Assembly (NCBI RefSeq): GCF_028769735.1
Contig: NC_088188.1
Location: 2,875,001-2,939,000 of the forward strand
Direction of reading: 5' to 3'
Origin: Zonotrichia leucophrys gambelii
Taxonomy: Eukaryota; Chordata; Aves; Passeriformes; Passerellidae
Length of the DNA: 64,000 nt
Below the pieces are notes generated by a model. It did not search any database. It had not been told where the DNA came from and worked only from the letters and a program-made list of their open reading frames with translations. Shown piece by piece: positions 24,621-36,656 of this stretch (the stretch's first letter is position 1; every line of letters starts with the position of its first letter). The translations under genes were made by a program, and so were the position numbers.

Positions 24621-27600
24621 TATCAAATTTTCCTCTGGCTCCCAGAAGTCACTGTAAAACCTCTTTCATATGCATGGTCCCAGGGATGCCAGCCACATTG
24701 TCAACAGACGGGCCTGGAGTTCAGGATGGCAATTTGCCTTAGGGTGAAAAAAACACACAGATCACAAGTCCAGATCCATCATCCGAACAAGTCTTGGCCA
24801 CATCTAAGTAAGGTGCAAGTCATGTGGGTTTTGACTTCAGCCTTTCCACGTGCTGTTCACATGTTGGTAGCAGCTCTCTGTGTCTATGTGCAGCCCCTGC
24901 CCAGTGCCCATGTTGGTGGTGAGAGCTGGGACAGGACTGCATGCACTGCAAACCTTGTTCCAAACACAGCTCAGGGCAGGCAGCCACAGAGCTCTGCACC
25001 AACTGGCCAGGAGAAGCAGTGGCTCTGAAATAACTGCAGCATGCTCCAATATCCCTGGAATACACACTGGGCTGCACTGCCTGCTTTGACATCCAGAGTG
25101 CCATGTGTCAGACAGACTGCCCCTCCGCCTCCAATCCAAGAACTGTTGCCACAGGGCTCTCTTCATGGCCGTGCCTCGTTGGTCCTTACTCTCATAAAAG
25201 GAACAACTTCCTGCCTACCTTCCTTTTCAAGGACCTCTCCATCTCATAGAACCTGTTCACACATCTCCTAACACCTCCAGGACATGACAACTACAAACCC
25301 CAAATCTATTCTCATTTCAAATGTTTTCAAAATCCCTTTACATATTCCAGCCTTTTGAAGCTGTGCCTTTCTGGATGCCTATCTTGGCAAACCAAACAAG
25401 GACTTAAAAGGCCCTGAATTATCAGCAGCTGTTGTAACGAGGAATAGAGGCAAACATATGAATGCATCTCAAAAACTACACTCAATTCAATTTGCCCATG
25501 TTGCATCCCTCTCCCATTTGAGAGTATGAAAACAGGGAGGGAAAACAGGGGGTATGAAAACAAGGAAAATGCAAGGCCTCTGTTTCCCTTTGGGTTCCAG
25601 CCATGCAAAGGGGGTGGTAACATCCCTCACAATGGGAAAATTCAGCATTACTTGTGTTGGCAGCTGAAAAGTAGCCCCTGGGTGTGTCACTCCACAAAGC
25701 TGCAGATTGACCATCTGGGGTTGTCTTCTCAGTGTCACACATGGGGATTTTTGAACTCCTATTTCTTCTTAAACATTATCCACTTCTGTATTCTTGTGGA
25801 CAGCAGTCCATAGAAGCACCTCATGAGCACATCCCCCCAGGTTCCTGTAGAGTTCCCTTCTTCCTAACTTCAAAGAAACGAACAAAAGCATAATAGACAT
25901 TTCATTTGCAAACAGGATTCCTCAGAGGAAAGAATTTCAGTCTATCTTCCACATTTTTTTTAATTCATGGGCAAAATATGGCTTGCATGCACAAAAAGGA
26001 CCCTAAAGATAAATAATGCCCTCTGTTTCCTGGCTAAATTATTACAAGTCAGTAATATAGCCTCACTATTGAGGTTATAAACCTTTATTTTTAGTAATCT
26101 GGCATAAATGTTGCTTGTAAGCAGTTACCTTCCTGAACTGATGAATCATTAGGTCAGCTGAATCTCTTTAAATTTTAAAATTCTTTCAACATGCATTCCT
26201 CTATATATATTCTTTCAACATTCCCTATAACTCTGTAAATGGTGCTAAGCCAAACCAAACTGCAGCAAACCTGATGCTGAAGGGGCTGCATAGGACACTT
26301 TATGCTTTTCAGCTCTGACTGGTATGAAATGTGCTACATTCAAAATTATCATCGCTCTGATGAGCAATAATCATCCATTTACCTTAGGTATAATTCCCTT
26401 TTTCTCTGGTAGCTGAACCCATCAACTATTTTAACTGCCTCACCTCACCTGACTTACCTGTTTCATTAAAACACTCCATTTTAAACACTGATATACACTC
26501 CAAACTCAGGGAATCAATGTGCCAGGATAATTCCTGGACAGTTGTATCCAGTTTCTCCAGCAATCTTTGTAAAAGGCAAAGTCAGCTAAAATAGAAATTT
26601 TTGTACAGATAAATAATACCTTTATTTCAATCTAAATATTTTTAATGCAATGATAACCAAAGAAATTGGTGCCAAAGGAAAACTACAACATTCATATTTG
26701 ATATTTGAATTTTATAAGAATTCAGAATTCCATAATTGGTTAATATGGGGGTTTTTTTGCAGGCAGATAATTTTACTTGTATACCTTGTTGCACAAAACT
26801 GTCATTAACAGGTTATATTACCTAATTATGCTGGTGTGCTCTATTTCTGAGCAGGATTGCAGCTATAAATTTCACAAGGGCTGTGTACTGTGTGCCAAGG
26901 CTTCTGACAGAATCCCATGGCCACAAAGAACAGAATCTGGAGAGACAGTGTCATTCCATTTGACAAACTGACTGCTATCACTGTCAGCATAATGGTCCCA
27001 GGTCTGCAGCAGAAGAGAACAACATTGATTGGCAACATCAAAAGGGTCAAGATAAATTAAATATTTATGGCTCTGGGCTGTGCTGACAGCTCCTGATGTG
27101 TTCTCAAAGCTGATACATTTCTTCTGAAAGTTGTCCCACTAAAGCTGCAGTTTCCAAGGTTCCAAGTTTATTTCCCTGAACACTCTGCCCTTTCCCATTC
27201 CCCTAAGCCAGAACCATGCAGTCCTTCCTGTAGGGGAAGTGAAATTATTTGCTTCACTAAAAGCATAATAGCCCAGCAATGGTCATACAGAAAAAAAGAG
27301 AGGTGACTTTTTATACATAAAAACAGTTTTGTGCATCTGCTTTCTATTTTTTCATTTGGATGAAAATTTGTGAAAAACCTCACTGTCCCAAAATTTAGGG
27401 TTGTTGAGGGGTTTTTTAAAATTAATTGATTTCAAGCAAGACTGACTCCTTGCTCCAAGGTAAATTTGCACATTCCCAAAGACTGCAAATTGTATCACTA
27501 CACTCATATTTCACAGATGCAGGTAAATGATATTAGCATAACATGCAAGCCACACAAAACAAAGCCAGGAATATAATAACTGGCAGGAAGGAATATTTGC

Positions 27601-28069
27601 TGTACATTAGCTCTTATTTAACAAGCCTGATTTTTTGTTCCAGTTGATTCTAAGTTCAGGCAATAGAGTAAATTTCTTAGTTTAAGACCTCTAAACTAGC
27701 ACCTGAGAATACAGCATGACAAAAGTACACATCAAATGGATTAAAAATACCTACCTAGCTTGAAAACACAGACATCAATGAGCGCTTGACATCTGAGGCA
27801 CCATTTCCAGCAAGTTCCTGAAAGGATTGGGATGAAACCCCTTACAAAGGAATGCATCCATCAATGAAAATTACCTAAAGCAAACTGAGCAGAGGGAGTT
27901 GATATTACAAATACCTGCAGACTGATAAATGAGGAAGATATGAGATTCTGACAAAGAAATTAGAGCCACTTGAGAAATAAGACCCATTTGAACAAAATAT
28001 GTTTTCAATCAAAACTAACAAAAATGTTCATCTGGGGAAAATCCTAGACATTCCAAATAGGAAGGTTTA
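24621..28069. other. Unannotated DNA
   Basis: GC-richer from about 24650 to 25700, with many overlapping short frames, then AT-rich. No recognised exon, repeat family or RNA. A C-rich, purine-strand-biased patch lies at about 25500-25560. Confidence 0.45.
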
Positions 28070-28400
28070 TGAATCATCTAAGCCCATTCTTCTACTGAGA
28101 TCTAAGACATTCAGACAGCTATTTGTCTAACTTCTTGAAAAATTCTAATGACTGAGATTTCACAGGCCTGGCAAGTAAATCTAGTCTTGAAAAAGTCACA
28201 TCTAGACTAAAACATTCTCAGCTTCAATTTCAGATCACATTTGCTTCTCAGCCAGCCCCCAGTGGCTGGAAACACAAGGCACATTTGTCCTTACAACAGC
28301 CACCTGCAACAACCTGCCAGCTCATCCTTCCTCAGTTTGCTCTTCATCACAAACATTTGTTCCATTTTTCTTCCCTGGTCCTGCTTTCAAGACTAAGGAA
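28070..28400 (-). mobile_element. Possible ancient CR1/L3-like fragment
   Basis: TTTGTCTAACTTCTTGAAAA, TTCTAATGACTGAGATTTCACA and later AAACATTTGTTCCATTTTTC follow the order of the reverse-complemented 3' region of old CR1/L3 elements. The match is weak and gapped, so it is either a very old insertion or chance similarity. Confidence 0.35.
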
Positions 28401-31379
28401 AAGCACTCAGAAAAACAGTACTGGAAACAGACTGGGGCTGGTGGCAAAGTGACAATGTGAGCACCAGGCACAGTTCTGAGGCAAAGGCTTGATCCATTTG
28501 TTCAAAACCTTAAAAAGGCGAGTGGATAAGTCTGCCTCTACCCATAGCTTTAGTTTCCACATTTAAAAAGAGGATACTGACATAAGACATTTCAGAAGAG
28601 AAAATTCACCTTTTTCCTGGTCATCTGCTTCACTGTTAAGAATATTTGCTTTATTCCTAATTTGAATTTACCTGATTTCAGTTCATAGCAACTGCTTCTC
28701 AATCTTTTTGAGCCAGATTAAACCAGCCTCTAGCATACTGTGTCTTTTCCACATGAAAATAATTTATTCCCCTTAGGAACCCTTGTACCACTCAGAGGGA
28801 GCTGATGGGGATGCAGTCCATCCCTGTGGCTCCCCTTCCACAGCCCTCAGACCAACTCCTCACCACTTGTGCAAACAGCTCCAAGGTTCCTCACACACCA
28901 CAAGCCTCAAACTTCACTGTAAAATCATGGTACTTCCAAGGCCAAGGGTTCCACTGAAAGCTGGCCCAGTTCTCCCCATTTCTTCAGTGATATTTTAATT
29001 CATGCACATAAGCTGGTACATAGAAAGACTGAATTCAAGTTATCTGCATTTTTCCCACCAGTTCCTCCAGTCAGGGAATTAATAACAAAGCTGTGCTTCA
29101 TTCCCTGAGCTGCATACAGAAGAAAACATTTTCTTTAGAAAACACAGCACAAGATTACTAGGTAACAGTTAATGTCCTAATTAACTGCATAATATCTTCA
29201 ATATTTTCCATTACATTACTGAAAATAAAGTTAGGATGGAGAAATTATTTTCTGCACTGATGACATCTGGCACCAGCAATTTGCAGTTATTTTGACTAGT
29301 ACAGTATTTAAATTACTAACAACACATAAAACTCTGAGCTAACAGCAGTCTGTGGCAGTAAGAAACACACTTTGTCAAAATTATATTTCCACAGGACCAG
29401 ATTAATTTAATTACAATTAATAGGGGTTTTTTAGTAAATGGCTCCAACAGACATGTATAGCAAATAATTTGTGTATAAATTACTCCCTCTCCTGCTCTAG
29501 ATGTTACCAGCTCCAAAAAGCCACTTACAAATATGTGAATTCACTGTCATTTTCAATCATAGTATGTGAAAATGTGGGCAAAATTTTGTTAAAATAAGAT
29601 ACATCTTTCGCAAATACCATGTGTCTGCTTCTCCCTCCAAGGCAGCATGCAGACTGGGCAGGAAGCAAGCAGTGTTTGCTGGCACAAATGTCGATGTTCA
29701 TCCTTGGCAAGGATCCCTTAAGACAAGCAGTTTTAAGACACTACCATGGATCTACATCATCAGAACAGCATGCACATAAATATATTTTGCTACAGGTTCT
29801 TTGGGAAAAACACTTCAGTTCCCAGCTCTGCTCACCCAGCCCAGGTGCTGTGGCGGCCTTTGCCCTGACTCCCTGCTTGTGCTGCTCCTGCTGCTGCCTG
29901 ATATGGGAACACTTTCCCACAGCTCAGACACACAAAAGAACAATTCCCTGGGGGTGCAGTGCAAGGAGTCAGCTCACACCCCAGGCTTTTGCTCACAGAC
30001 TGTTTTGAACAATTATTCTCATACAGGAGCACTGCTGCACTGGCCTAAACCCACGCTGCTGCTTCCTGCTGGTCCTGGCTCCCTCTGCCCCTGCAGCCAC
30101 ATGCCCACTGATGCTCACTCTGCCATCCACCAGGCATCTCCATGAGCTGCTCCAGCTCTCCAACCCTGCAGAAAAACAAATTTCTGCTGAGCTTTGCCCC
30201 ATTTTAACCAGGCCGTCCTGGCTGACAGGCACAACCACACAGGGAGAAAGAGCAGAACCACCACTCACAAAGATGAATTCACCCAGCCCACCCTTGGAAA
30301 CCTCCATAACAAACCAAAGCCAAGCAGATTATCACTGTGCACATTAGCTTTCAGCAGAACTCACAAAACTTAGAAAGAATAGGCTTGCTAAAATATAGCA
30401 AACCCCTCCACAATTTATGATAGTTCTTATCCCTAATAATTATATTACCTCCAGCACATGAAAAGCAGGTTATATAATATTTTCTTTAGAAGGGGAAACA
30501 AAATAAACCCACAAAATTTTCTACAGAAGTTACAACACAATGTATTGAAAACCACCAGCCAAGTCAGAAATCATAACAGCAACATGCTCCTGTACAAAGA
30601 TTTTCACATCTAAACAATTCAGACACATTGTAAAAGCATTGTTTTTCTTTTATAAATATGCCCATAAATTATTCCTATTCTTACATAACAGCCAGCTCAA
30701 CACATGCCCATCACAGCCTGCAAGATGGCTCACTTTTATAAAGATACTGAACAAAGGACAACAATAGTAAATAATTGCTTTACAAATGGCTTTAGAGAGT
30801 AATTATATCATTAGTCCTGAGTGGTTCCAGCTTCCAAGTGTACTGCCACTAATCTTTTGAATACATTTTTGTTAGGAACTAAGTGGATATCACTAGAGAA
30901 AAAACTTGCCAAGTGAAGAGCACTCCACTGGAGAACTCCATTTCCATGCAGTTCATTGAAAAGGAGGAATTTCCTACCCCCATTGCCCTGGAGACAGCCG
31001 CAGCAGGAGCACTGACAGCTGCCTCCATGTACAGCTCCACAGTGACTCTGTTCCCAAAGCTTTACAATTTAATTGAATCTGCCTTGATGCAATCATTTGT
31101 GGGCAGAATTCTTCCTAACAGCCTGCCTACCCAGCAAGACAGATCAGACAAAAAGGCCAGTAGGACACAGGGATCAGAACTTCTTCATGGTTCTGGATGG
31201 CCTCTAGGGCTCACAGACTCTGCAGCCATCCCTACAAGAGCTGTGCCCACACCTCCCTAAGCGCCCAGCTCCCCCTTTCACCTCAGACTCCAAGGAAGGT
31301 CATCTGCAGCTGTGCTAGCACACACCTGAGGTCCTGGCAGACACCTGCAGTGGCCATCTGTTATCTGCTACTTGTTGTC
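28401..31379. other. Unannotated DNA
   Basis: AT-rich apart from 29800-30300, a GC-richer stretch with overlapping frames on both strands (up to 129 codons). One minus-strand frame (29832-30032) reads CLSCGKVF, like the first half of a C2H2 zinc finger, but no H-x3-H follows. A 125-codon plus-strand frame at 30883-31260 has no recognisable domain. Confidence 0.45.
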
Positions 31380-31694
31380 TTATAGAGCAAGAGTTCTATT
31401 ATCATTATAGTGTAAGGACTCCATACCTCCAGAGTTTCGTGCCTCCTCAATGGTTTCCCATAGGCAACTCCTCTAAACACTGATTGTTACTGGTCCTTGC
31501 AGCAGCCATCTGACACCTCTCACTTCTCTGACTCCTCTTCCCACTAATCCACTCTTTTATACCACTGTTCTTATTAGCTACAGGTGTTGCCTGTTATCAT
31601 CTGGCCTGCTCCTAATCTTTAGTAATAGGGTCCAGCTGCAACTTGTTAGGGGATAAGATTACATTCTACATTATCCATACTGTGTCCCCCTACA
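31380..31694 (-). mobile_element. ERV LTR, second copy of the 6.7-kb family
   Basis: On the minus strand it starts TGTAGGGGGACAC at 31694. Its U3 shares AGTTGCAGCTG, AAAGATTAGGAGCAGG and CTAATAAGAACAG with the 6730-7114 LTR. An intact TATA box TATAAAAGAGTGG lies with its core at 31554-31561. The 3' end is approximate; I found no AATAAA on the minus strand in the expected interval. Better preserved than the other copy at the promoter. Confidence 0.65.
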
Positions 31695-31750
31695 CCTGCA
31701 AATACAAAGCTTCTTCCAGCTGGCTGAAGATCACCTGATCTTCTTCCTAA

Positions 31751-32041
31751 TCAGGGAGTCCATGGCAGACACTCACCACGGTTCTGGTAATACAGGTCCT
31801 TCTGTATTCTTGACCTGAAACTCTCCTCTGGCTCATCATCCACCTCAAGGCAGAGCTCCAGGCCTTCCTGCTGCTCTCCCACACAAAGGGCAAACTCCAC
31901 TGCCACCCCCCAGCCTGGCCTTCCTGAAGGGTTTGTGTCATCCATTGCTGCAGTCCCGTGGTGTGAATATCTTAGCTCATCTCTGTGATGCAAGGAGCCA
32001 ACAGGCATAAAATCCACAAGTGAGAGCCCCTCCCTCACCAT
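31751..32041 (-). other. Orphan 96-codon open frame, unknown
   Basis: An ATG-started frame just upstream (minus strand) of the LTR at 31694. The peptide is acidic toward its C-terminal half, with EGLELCLEVDDEPEESF followed by a basic SRIQK segment, and has no signal peptide or membrane segment. I do not recognise a family. Its place immediately before an LTR allows remnant ERV coding sequence, but length alone does not rule out chance. No splice or initiation context supports a host gene. Confidence 0.2.
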
Positions 32042-35000
32042 GCTGTCCTCTCAAAAATTCTTCATTTGCCTCTTAAAATCCTTTAAACAGCAATTAAGTA
32101 AGATCCCTGGGGTATATCTTCCCCAATCCCTTTGATCACTGGTTAAAAATGCCTCAGATGCACTGTTTAATGCAGCTCGTACCTGGCAGGTGTGAACAGA
32201 GCCATTATATTGTCACATTCAGTCCTCTGAGGCCATTAATGCAGCACACCATGAGCCATGGTGTCAGGGGTTCAGTCATGCACAGGGGATGGAGCACAGG
32301 AAAATGAAGGTGAAAAATCATTTTGGGGAAAGCTGAGCTGAAACACTCTCTGCACAGGTCCAGACAGCAATCTGCAGAAATGCAGGAGAGGTGATCACTC
32401 AGGTTAGAGACCCAGCTGAGATATTATTTCAGCAATCTGGACTGTTGTGCAGACAAGGTATTTTTACCTCAGCATAATTAAAAGACACCTGAGCAATCCC
32501 TGGAAGACTTCTAGCACTGTAGTTGGTTCCCCCTCCTGCTGACAAAACAAGAACAAACTGTATTATCTCAGCTGTGCAATGAGAACAGGAGTTATGGAGC
32601 TATCCTGAAGGGAAACATCCCTCAGTGTTTAACCAGAGGGAACAGAACCATGTGAAAGCTAAGAAATAATCTACTTGGTAATTACAATTAATAGCATTTA
32701 CCTCTTACTGGGAGCTTTACATTTCTTAAATATTTTCCAAACATTAATTAATTACTAAGGCAGGGGAGGAAATGTTGTTGCATTATGTAGAAAAATAAGT
32801 ATGTTGTGATAAATTAATTATTGTGTAAGCATCACTGCTCCTTGAGCCCTTCCATATGTATAACCAAGGGGTACATGTGGGTTTAGCTTATTCTCTGCTG
32901 TAGGGGCAGACAGCCCTTTTGGACTTTTTTTTAATTTTATTTTTTTGGTCCACTTCCATCCTAAGTTGCCAAAGTTGCCAAATATTGATTGTTCTGCAAT
33001 AAGAAGAACAAACCAAACTTGTTTTTAATGTAGACTTAGACAAATACCGAGTTCCAGAAACCTACATTCTAAATTTCCCAGAGTTTAAAATACCATGATA
33101 GCAAAAAAAAAAAATTCCCCAGGTCTCCAAAACAATGAGACAACACATAACTCTTGCCACCCCAACAGGCCATTCCACAAACCAAGGACACAATTTGCAC
33201 TGCATAATCACTACTTCCAAAAGCAGAAACCTATACATTTTTTCCTAACTATCCAAACCAATGCTTTGAAATTAATAAAGGCTGAGAATGCTAGAAATAA
33301 TTAGAAATACTAAAAGCCATACTACTACTTTTCATCAAACTACCAGTGTACTGACAGTGTAATAGAAAGAGGAAATTTACTTGCCTGATCAGAAGACTTC
33401 CAAGTGAAAACTTCATGAAATACTGCTTTTTTCAGGCAAAAAAAATATCCATTCTCAGGGAAACAGCCTAAAGAGAATTACTTTTCTTTTTCTCCATCAT
33501 TTTTAAACATACTTCTGATACTTGGGCACTCATAACTCCTCCAAACACTTCTCACCGCTTTTCAAAATTTTCTTTTTCATCTTTGCATGGATTAGCTCAA
33601 TACACCTCTTGTAAGGAGTTCTATTTCTTTGGGAAACTGCTATTAAATCTTCTCAGAATCATCTTCCTTGGATAAGTCTGTTTCAACTGTTATAACCCCA
33701 ATAAGGCACGTGACATAACTGAGACAAAAAATTTGAAGCCTATTGCAGAACTCAATCTTCCAGGTTCCAACAGAGCTCATCTAAATCCAGGCAGCACTTC
33801 AATAGTTTCTATAATGGAATTAAACTGTGATACTGAAAATAGCAAGAGGAATTTCCACCCAGAGCTCCTCACCACAGACTTCTCAACAAGGTGGAAGCTC
33901 TAAAACCAAAATGCAATTAGTGTTTTGCTTGTTCTCAGTGTCTGAACCCCAGGGTGATGGATACTTCATAAATACACAGAACCAGCCACACCCAGTATCC
34001 TTCTTCCACCTAATCTTCATCCTTGCACTCAAGAATACTTTGGAAAAAAATGTTTCCAAACTTAATATGAGGGAGAGTATGGTTTACTTTTGTAACTGTC
34101 ATTTTACTATAAATGCTGAACTTGAAAATCCAATTAAAAATCCAATGCTTTCTGCTTGATCTCATCAGATTTCATCCTGCCTGACAATCTGAAGCAAATT
34201 GAACTTTAACTTTTATTTAAAGACAGAAAGAGAATTGGTGAAATTTAAGGAAGGCACTTGAGAGGAGGACAGTGGTGTCTGACTCAGACTTTTAAGGCTT
34301 TTATGTGCTAAGCATTCAAATGCCCTATTTTGTACAGGGTTGTTCAGGTCTGAATTCTAATTTTTCCCTTTTGTTAATTTCATAATAAAAAAAGTTTGCT
34401 AAAACTGACAAGCAATGGCTACATCTGCTCCATTTAAACCAAGGAGGCAAATTAGGGTATTAGGAATTCCTTTATTTCCCTGACTCACCAGGTCCTTCAG
34501 AAAGTTAAAGAAAACACATGGACCAGTTTTTCATAGGCTCTCAAACACAAAGATTAAAGGAAAATTAGACAAACTGAGCCTAATACTTCTATTCTACCTC
34601 ATACAAAATCTCTTTACACATGATCCAACAACAGAAAATGGCACTTTGAATTGTATCACAAAGGAAAATCTTGTAAAATCCCTTTCAATATCTTGTCAAA
34701 ATCAGCATGCTCTGTGACTAGATGACTGTCAGGGTGATCTATAGCCCCCAGACAGCACTGTAATATAAACTAAATTGCCTGAGTCACAAGCAATGATAGA
34801 GTCATTCTACAGGAAATTGGAAATCAATTCTTGTCATCACTGTACATAACTCCTTTATCAGAGTTCCAGTTGGCCAGTGTAATGCAAGAGAAGGAGCTGG
34901 GAACTGACAATCATGGCAAGTTGAACAGTCTGCACACATATTGAAGCACAGAGGCTCTGCTTCTGGAATAGCACTCTGCATAGGGAATGTGACAGATGAG

Positions 35001-35170
35001 AGCAGCCTGACTGTAAAATATCAAAGGTGTGCTGCATCCTGTTCCATGGGGAGGATGTATGTAGCTTGGGTTTGGGCTTGAAAATTGAGGCCTGTAGTCT
35101 TTGTGCAATGAATCCTGGCAGAACAGAGGGACAATCCTTTGCTAAATCTCACACTGGAAGTCTGTCAGAT
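32042..35170. other. Unannotated AT-rich DNA
   Basis: No gene recognised. About 32660-32860 is rich in TAATTA and AATTAATTA cores, like the 17.5-kb cluster. Poly-A and poly-T runs are scattered (33099-33113, 32926-32945). Short frames only. Confidence 0.45.
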
Positions 35171-35480
35171 TGGTGTTTTGTGGGGATAAACAAAACTTCA
35201 CAACTCTGTGAAAGTTGTAAAGCTGGTATGTTTATTACAGCTCTGGATGCATGTGGGAATCATTCCCCTAAAATGACATGTGTGCCTCTGGGAACTTCAG
35301 GTCCCTTTTTATCCCGCTCTCAAATACATATCCATACAATTTCACAATAGGTTTATACATATTCATTTTTACTAATTCCGTGTGACATTTGCCACTAGTT
35401 CTTCATCAGAAAGAATTCCTAGGTCAGGTTGAGCTGCTCTCACAGCAGTCTCTGTCTCTCTTTATCACCTTCAGTTTCCC
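35171..35480 (-). mobile_element. ERV LTR with TATA and poly(A) signals
   Basis: On the minus strand: a TATA-like box GATAAAAAG (35305-35313), then AATAAA at 35231-35236 about 70 bp downstream, then an end in AAAACACCA at about 35171. The order and spacing are those of an LTR R region. On the high-coordinate side lies a run of eight G on the minus strand (35478-35485) inside a purine-rich stretch, a possible polypurine tract marking the 5' edge. ERV family unassigned. Confidence 0.6.
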
Positions 35481-35751
35481 CCCCCTTATCTCCGTCCTTC
35501 ACTGAAGCAGCTTCTCTGAGCCCAGGCTTTTGCAGTCAGACTACACAGCAAGCTACATACTTAAAGATGTACATTCCACCTAAATCAAAATGGATTTCTA
35601 CCCTGGAAAATTTCTACTCTGCCTCACTGGTACTGGGAGATTCCTTCATAATCACCATCCAGGCGCTGAAACCAGAGCACCAATATCAGCATTGACATGC
35701 TTATAAGCTTGGCCCTCTGCAGCACTTGTGACAGGACTCAGTTGCTGGAAT

Positions 35752-35826
35752 CAAGTGATTAAATCAGTTTTTGTTACCAAGTAGATTTTTAAGCTACTTG
35801 GTAACAAAAACTGATTTAATCATTTG
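35752..35826. repeat. Perfect 29-bp inverted repeat (hairpin 1)
   Basis: Arms 35756-35784 and 35794-35822 are exact reverse complements over 29 bp, separated by a 9-base loop. With one mismatch the pairing extends three more bases outward (35752-35826). The arm contains GTTTTTGTTACCAAGTAG. Perfect arms of this length with so short a loop are not expected by chance and would decay quickly, so the structure is recent, maintained, or artefactual. Confidence 0.97.
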
Positions 35827-35828
35827 GA

Positions 35829-35899
35829 ATTTCCTTTTAACTTTTAGAATCAAACTATTGGAAGAACGAATAGTTTGATTCTAAAACTTAAAAGGAAAT
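35829..35899. repeat. 31-bp inverted repeat with one mismatch (hairpin 2)
   Basis: Arms 35829-35859 and 35869-35899 pair over 31 bp with one mismatch (AAC against AAG), around a 9-base loop. Arm core: TTTTAGAATCAAACTATT. It starts six bases after hairpin 1 ends and has the same loop length, so the two probably share one origin. Confidence 0.97.
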
Positions 35900-36261
35900 C
35901 AGAGTCTAACACAATGTTCTTCTCAGAGCATGTAATCACCCTTTGAGCAATACTTTTCTGTGTAGATGCTCTACTATGCCTCATTTTACCTGGACTCACC
36001 AGCTAAATTCATTAAAATTAAGTACAAAATATGTTTTAAAAAGGCAATAAAGACAATTCTCTGTGAAACAAAGAACATTTTCTATTTCCACTCCTTGCAC
36101 AAAAGCCAACTCATTGAGCCCCACACATGTAGAAGGAAGCCATTGCCACTTTTACACACAAGCTCACTTTCAGCTACTTAATACAGCTGGATGCAGGAAT
36201 ATGATGAACTCATTTTAATACAGAAGTCCTAACCTAAAATAAGGACTCCTTCCAAAATACA
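35900..36261. other. Unannotated AT-rich DNA
   Basis: Between the hairpins and the CR1. One plus-strand frame of 71 codons, not protein-like. Confidence 0.5.
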
Positions 36262-36656
36262 AAATCCCAGAATTATCTGGGATATTAGAGATTAAACAGT
36301 TCAAAGTCCCTGCCCTGGCAGGGACACCTCCCACTGTCCCAGGCTGCTCCAAGCCCTGTCCAGCCTGACCTTGGGCACTTCCAGGGATCCAGGGGCAGCC
36401 ACAGCTGCTCTGGGCACCCTGTGCCAGGGCCTGCCCACCCTCACAGGGAACAATTTCTCCCTGACATCTCAATCTAAACCCTCAGGTAACTGGAAAGCTG
36501 CAATTAGGTCATCCTGAAGCCTTGGCTGAACAATCTCTGCCTTTCCTTACAGGAGAACTTCTCCAGCCCTCTCTCTAATCAACTTGGTGGCCTCCTCTGG
36601 ACTTGCTGCAGCAGTCCCATGTCCTTCCTGTGCTGGGGACCCCAGAGCTGGATGTG
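36262..36656 (-). mobile_element. CR1 LINE fragment, well preserved
   Basis: Reverse-complemented CR1 3' region in the expected order: AATCCCAGAAT, CCCTGCCCTGGCAGGGACACC, TCCCACTGTCCCAGGCTGC, TCCAAGCCCTGTCCAGCCTG, CCTTGGGCACTTCCAGGGAT, GGGCACCCTGTGCCAGGGCC, then GGAGAACTTCTCCAGCCC. About 395 bp, 5'-truncated. The GC-rich composition contrasts with its surroundings and accounts for the minus-strand open frame across it (36215-36472). Confidence 0.93.

Noticed and set aside
24390..25028. Longest open frame in the window, 212 codons, plus strand, with a hydrophobic stretch
   Set aside because: It runs antisense across a minus-strand LTR-like promoter. The composition is not protein-like, no domain is recognisable, and the hydrophobic stretch comes from pyrimidine-rich DNA.
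29832..30032. Zinc-finger-like CLSCGKVF in a minus-strand frame
   Set aside because: Only the cysteine half of a C2H2 finger is present. No histidine pair follows and no neighbouring fingers occur.
30883..31260. 125-codon plus-strand frame with an Ala-rich hydrophobic segment
   Set aside because: No recognisable family, no splice or promoter context, and its length is within what chance gives in 64 kb.
36215..36472. 85-codon minus-strand frame
   Set aside because: It lies inside the CR1 fragment and reads its 3' untranslated region, not the CR1 proteins.
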